DNA from: Ricinus communis
Taxonomy: Eukaryota; Streptophyta; Magnoliopsida; Malpighiales; Euphorbiaceae
NCBI RefSeq assembly: GCF_019578655.1
Contig: NC_063256.1
Location: 31,172,342 to 31,236,341, forward strand
Direction: 5' to 3'
DNA length: 64,000 bases
The first letter of the stretch is position 1, and each line of letters begins with the position of its first letter. The notes beneath the pieces are model-generated. The model did no database searches. It was not told the DNA's origin and was given only the letters and a program-made list of their open reading frames with translations. Both the position numbers and the translations under genes were made by a program. Below, piece after piece: positions 59,397-64,000 of this stretch.

Positions 59397-61665
59397 TGTA
59401 AGTACCGATTTTCTAGATCTAGATGTCGAGGAAATTATAAAAAGCCTGATGATGAAAATCATTATTCCTTCCGAGTCAAGAAGATCAAAATTGGACTAAA
59501 TTGACTAGAATAGTCAGTTCCAAGTAAGAAATAGTGAAATGGCCAAGTTCGGGGCTAAATTAAAATTTTTTGCAAGACTACCTATCGACTCTGCGTACAG
59601 CCGATCGGGTCTGCACATAGTCGGTCGACTCTGCGTACAGCCGATCGACTCTACACATAGTCGGTCGACTCTAAACAGTGTCAATTGGCTCAAAACTCGA
59701 GTTTTATGTATTTCTGGTGTCTTTTTGGATTTAAACGCCCATAATTATCAAATCAACTTTCTAGAAGAATTTTATTGATAATTATCTAGCCTTTTGATTG
59801 TTTTTATAATTAAATGGATATTTATCAATAACTATCCAATTTATTTTAAAAAGCCTATATTTATCGATTGGAAAATGATTTTGATAAAACTCTTTAATTA
59901 TCTTTAATTCTTAAGGAATTATCAATAATTAAAGGGGTGTTTATCCTAACCTCTAAGGTTTTCCACTCCTTCTCTATAAAGAGAGAGGAAAACCCTAGGC
60001 CAGAGGGTTAGCAATTTTCAGTAAGAGACTGATTAGTAAATTTTAGTGAATGTACTAAGATTTCAAAATCAAACACTAACCCTTTTAAACACTCTAGATT
60101 CCTACCCAGTTTTTGGATCAACCTCCCTTTTTACTCATGAGACTCAAGGATCTACACAATATGGTGACAACATGAGGGTAGGAAACTAAATCATCTCATC
60201 ATCTCTATCTCTTTTTCTTTTTATGTTTAATGGCACGTTTACGATGCACTCCTTTGATTTTGATTGCCTAGACATAGATCTAATGCTTAGGGTCTTGAAT
60301 AGAATATGTTTAGAGTTACATGCTAGGTTGATAAATTAAATGATTTGTTATATTTAGGATTAGAAAAATTGAATATGATGTTCTTAATTAAGCATGTTCT
60401 TTTAGGAATTTTCTTTTATTTAATGAATCTACCAATCTTTATTAAATATCCAGAATTGTTAGCGCTTATTAAATTCTCTTTATTTTTTTATTATTTATGG
60501 ATATTAATCAATCTTGGCGTGATGATTCTTGGATTTCATGTTTTTACTTGCTTTTCCTTAAGTTAAAGTAACTTTTTGCCTAGAATGTTGGTTTTCTTAT
60601 ATTTTCACTTGAATCCCTTATTTTACAATATGATTGCCCACTTTATCAACTTTGATTCCATACTAATTGATTTTTGCTTGTTTTCACATGTTTGAACCGA
60701 TGTTTGGATGTTTCTAGCCCAATTCTTGGTAAAAACCTCGAAGAGGATCGAATCTGTAGCGTAGATCGACTCTGCCCTACAACTGATCGATTGTTCATCC
60801 TTTGCTTGGCCGTTTTGAGTAGTTTTGACAATTTTCACCTCCTTCATCCATTTTAGCTAGTTTTTACTTAGTTTTTAGTTTTGAGGTGTAATCTCGTTAT
60901 TTTCTTGCTTTTTTTATTTTCTAGTTTTGTATATTTGTAATCTATAAAGTAATGACAAACATATGCTTTATGGATGATTGTTAATTAGAAAATAACTCAC
61001 GTAGACTTAGGTTTACAATTGGACTTTGGCATGAAGCCTGTAGCCCATTAGGTTAAGAAGATTGTAAATTAGGCCTAATTATAAACCTAACTAGATCTAG
61101 GTGGGCTTTGCCATGTCTAATGAATAAACTAGTCCATTTAGACTTAGGAGATTAAAAGAAGCTTTTGACATGTAAGAAGTAGCCCATTTAAGATTAGAGA
61201 CTACTAAGTTTGGGCTTAATAAATAAAATTGGATAGACTAACTGGGCCTTTTGCATGTAATTGAGTAGTTAACTAGATTAAATAACAAGAAGGGATTGGG
61301 CCAGGCTTAATAAAAAGGCTAGAATTAGGCGGACCTATTCCATGCTGCATTCTTTATGTGTAAAAAATATTATATTGCATTTATAGGGAATAAACTATTA
61401 ACTAATAAAATTAAGAAATGGGAATACAAAATTAAGAAAGTTGGTTTCTAGATCTATCTCTAGATGTGGTGATGCTTCCTTAAGGATTCTAGTTATGCCA
61501 CAAATTTAGAAGAAGTGTCATGGTGATTACCCATGTGGCCACTCCCTTTTTTCGCGTTAGTCTTTCTGACTAGTCAACGTGTTCTCATTTAGATTGAAAA
61601 GCCTTACAGCTCCATGGTCATTAAAGACACTTAGGTGCACGTCCGAAACTACCACCCATACTAGG
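59397..61665 (+). repeat. Ogre-type LTR copy 2, near full length
   Basis: Starts TGTAAGTACCGATTTTC. It has cgatcg repeats at 59580-59695 and 60740-60800 and a TATA box (ctctataaag) at 59972-59981. Its U5 end, gacacttaggtgcac..ccaccc, lies near 61625-61660, parallel to the D LTR. About 2.27 kb. No internal genes follow. Confidence 0.7.
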
Positions 61666-63574
61666 CTCCTAGCGTTTTTTCTCTTGTTTATAAATAGAAA
61701 AGAAAACCCTAGGTTAAGGGGTTTACAATTTTTAGTAAGGTTTGGCAAATACACATTAGAACATACAGAGTCTTCTAAAACATCCAAACACTCTAGAAGA
61801 CACTAATCCCTACCCGTCTTTAAACCGACCTCTCATCCACTTCCTGAGAGTCGTGAGACTGCACAATACAGTGAAAACTAGAAGGTTTCTCTATCACAAC
61901 CGTCTCATCACATTTACTTTTTTTGTTTTCTATGATTACTGCTTTTTTGTTATTTGACATGATTAGATCTGATATAATATATTATATTTAGATTTAATAG
62001 TTTTCACATGCCTAGGGTATTCTTTTGAATCTCACATGATTAGGTCAGATATGTTGTTCTTTGCCATGATTAAAATTACATAGGTTTTAATTTGATAGAT
62101 ATGTTTGATTAGGTTTTCTCTTTTGAATCATGATTAGGTTAGAATGTTAATTTTAGGAGGATTAATTAGATCTGTATATTTAAGGTGTTTAATTAACAAA
62201 TAGGGTTTTTGCCATGAATAGATATGATTCTTTATGAATTTTTTTATCTATTTCGAATATTGAACTGTCATTTGAATATGTTAAAGTTTCCTTATTTAGT
62301 TTATTAACTATTAGACCTGTTTATTTGTTTGATCTGTCTTTTAAATAATTAATGTGTTGAGGTTCTATTAGATTTCCCTCTTTTTGTCATGCATGTGAAT
62401 ATTAGTAGATCTGAGCTTGAAAGATGATTTGATTTCGCTTATATTGATTTCATATGCTAGAGTTTGGGACTTTTGTTCTAGTTATTTCTAGCCTTATTTC
62501 ATTTGGTTTTAGTCATTTGTTAATTAATTTTAATGATCTTTTATGCATATTACATTTTAAAGCATTTTTAAGCCCGAGACTACCAAAAAACTAAGAAAAC
62601 ACTGAGAACTGGTCAAATTGTCGCCTGAGGAGCCATAGAGCTAAACGGCTAACCTCGACAAGCAACTGGTTGTGCAAATAGCTGATTGGCTATGCCCTAC
62701 AATCGATCAGTTATACACCTTGGACTGTCCAATTTCACCCCACTTTGTCCGTTTTTGCCAATTTTTGCCTATGTAATCAATTTTTATTTAATTTCAGTCA
62801 GTAGTTGGAGGAGGGATGTAGCTTTTTAATTTTTTTTGCTTTCTTTTGCTTTTCTTTTCATTTATTTTCTAATTTTTAAAATTAGTGGACAAATATTTGA
62901 TTGTTAATATGATTTCTAATTAAAATAAACTCATATAGACAATAGGCTTCAAATAAGACTTTAGCATAAAAGATGATAGTCCATTAGGTTAAAAATATAG
63001 TAAATTGGGTCAAATTAATAAAATTGGATTAGACTTGAGTGCATTTTGCCATGCTTAAGTCTAGACTAGGTGCTAAAACAAGTCTCTTACATGCAAAAAG
63101 TTGTATAATTAGGTTAAAGGATGATAACTTAGGCTAAAACTAATAAAAATTAGACTAGACTAAGTGGGCCAAGTGCACAAAATATAGTAGTCCATTAGAT
63201 TAATGAATGGTAAGGTTGGGTTGGACTCAATAAAACTAGGCTAGAACTAGGCAAACTTTCGCCATGCTGTATTGTCTATTTGTAGAAAATAATATGCTGC
63301 ATTTATAGAGAATAAATCATTAACAAATAAAATTAAAGATAGAAATATACAATTAGGAAAGTTATTTTCCGGACCTATTTCTGGATGTGGCGATATTTTC
63401 TTAAGAAATCTAGTTATTCCACAAGTAAAAAAAGTATTCTGGTGATTAATAGGTGCAACTCCCTTCTCCGACTAGTCTCTATGACTTGTTAGCGTGTTAT
63501 CGATTGGGTTGCCAAACCTTGCAGTGTCGTGGTTACTACTACACTTGGATACATATCTGAACCTGCTGCCCACA
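61666..63574 (+). repeat. Ogre-type LTR copy 3, lacking its 5' part
   Basis: Begins just before a TATA box (tataaatag, about 61689), parallel to 59970 in copy 2, so its U3 start is missing. It keeps a GATCGGTTA-type block at 62640-62720 and ends ..ctgcccaca at 63574. Confidence 0.65.
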
Positions 63575-64000
63575 GTAATCTTTTGGTTTGATTATGGATC
63601 CAATATAGAGTTCTCTCAATTCTTGATCTATTCTTTTTTATGAATGTGATAATTTTATTGGCTACCATAGTATTTTTATCTTAGAATTTATATGATAAAC
63701 TGAAAGAAGGAATACATATATAGATCTAGATGGATAGATATAATAAATTAGGTAAAGAAATATATCTTTTTATTATGATGCAATAATTATTGCTTAATGA
63801 GTTTAGTTGATTAATTATCTTTGGAAATTAGTACTTTCTTGATTTGATACATGTTATTTGCTTAAAGAGAATTGACATATTTTGGTAATAATTGTGTTCA
63901 AGAATGAACTCTAAAACTTGATATCCATGATCAATCCCATTAGATGAATCCAGATATCTGGTATCCCACTCTGTCGAATTGAGATTTCATCTTTAATCTT
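63575..64000. other. AT-rich end of the window
   Basis: No supported feature. Confidence 0.5.

Overview
This 64 kb window is nuclear DNA of a flowering plant, most likely a eudicot. It is AT-rich, has intron-containing genes with GT..AG junctions, plant Ty3/gypsy retrotransposons primed by tRNA-Asp and tRNA-Arg, and a growth-regulating factor (GRF) gene with a miR396 target site. The species cannot be fixed from the sequence alone. Two protein-coding genes look intact: an 11-exon alpha/beta hydrolase on the + strand (3656-10411, 396 aa when spliced) and a 4-exon GRF transcription factor on the - strand (50409-48549, 500 aa when spliced). Nearly everything else is transposon debris or AT-rich spacer.

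Layout. 1-2606: a Copia-like LTR remnant with a 30-bp tandem repeat, then a decayed MULE transposase. 3400-10411: promoter, 5' leader and the hydrolase gene. 10412-13816: AT-rich spacer. 13817-20031: A1, a decayed Athila-type Ty3/gypsy element with 5' LTR, tRNA-Asp primer site, gag, protease, RT, RNase H and a truncated integrase. 20032-37430: a second element, A2, which carries A1-type LTR and leader sequence fused to a different gag. A2 is split by a complete LTR retrotransposon, B (21980-35861, target duplication GAAGT), and B's 5' LTR is in turn split by a solo LTR, C1 (23389-24754). 37431-43563: D, a minus-strand Tat/Ogre-type element with a tRNA-Arg primer site, cut off inside RT. 43564-47600: a minisatellite array interrupted by solo LTR E, itself interrupted by solo LTR C2 (target duplication GGTTT).

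48549-50409 is the GRF gene. 52265-55100 holds a minus-strand pseudogene resembling plant mobile domain (PMD) proteins, split by solo LTR F (target duplication GTCCT). 55140-63574 is a graveyard of LTR-like fragments, including three Ogre-type LTR copies in direct order.

The best candidate for something under-described is a shared design of the LTRs. Several unrelated-looking LTR families each carry their own short GC-rich, near-palindromic repeats, and in four of them the repeats lie upstream of a TATA box. In element B the same kind of repeat, followed by a TATA box, also lies inside the element between integrase and an Athila ORF1-like reading frame, where it could act as an internal promoter. 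The nested insertions give a clear relative age order: A2 is older than B, B is older than C1, and E is older than C2. Most in-frame stops seen in the elements are consistent with CAG to TAG or TGG to TAG/TGA changes, the pattern expected from methylated CHG sites.
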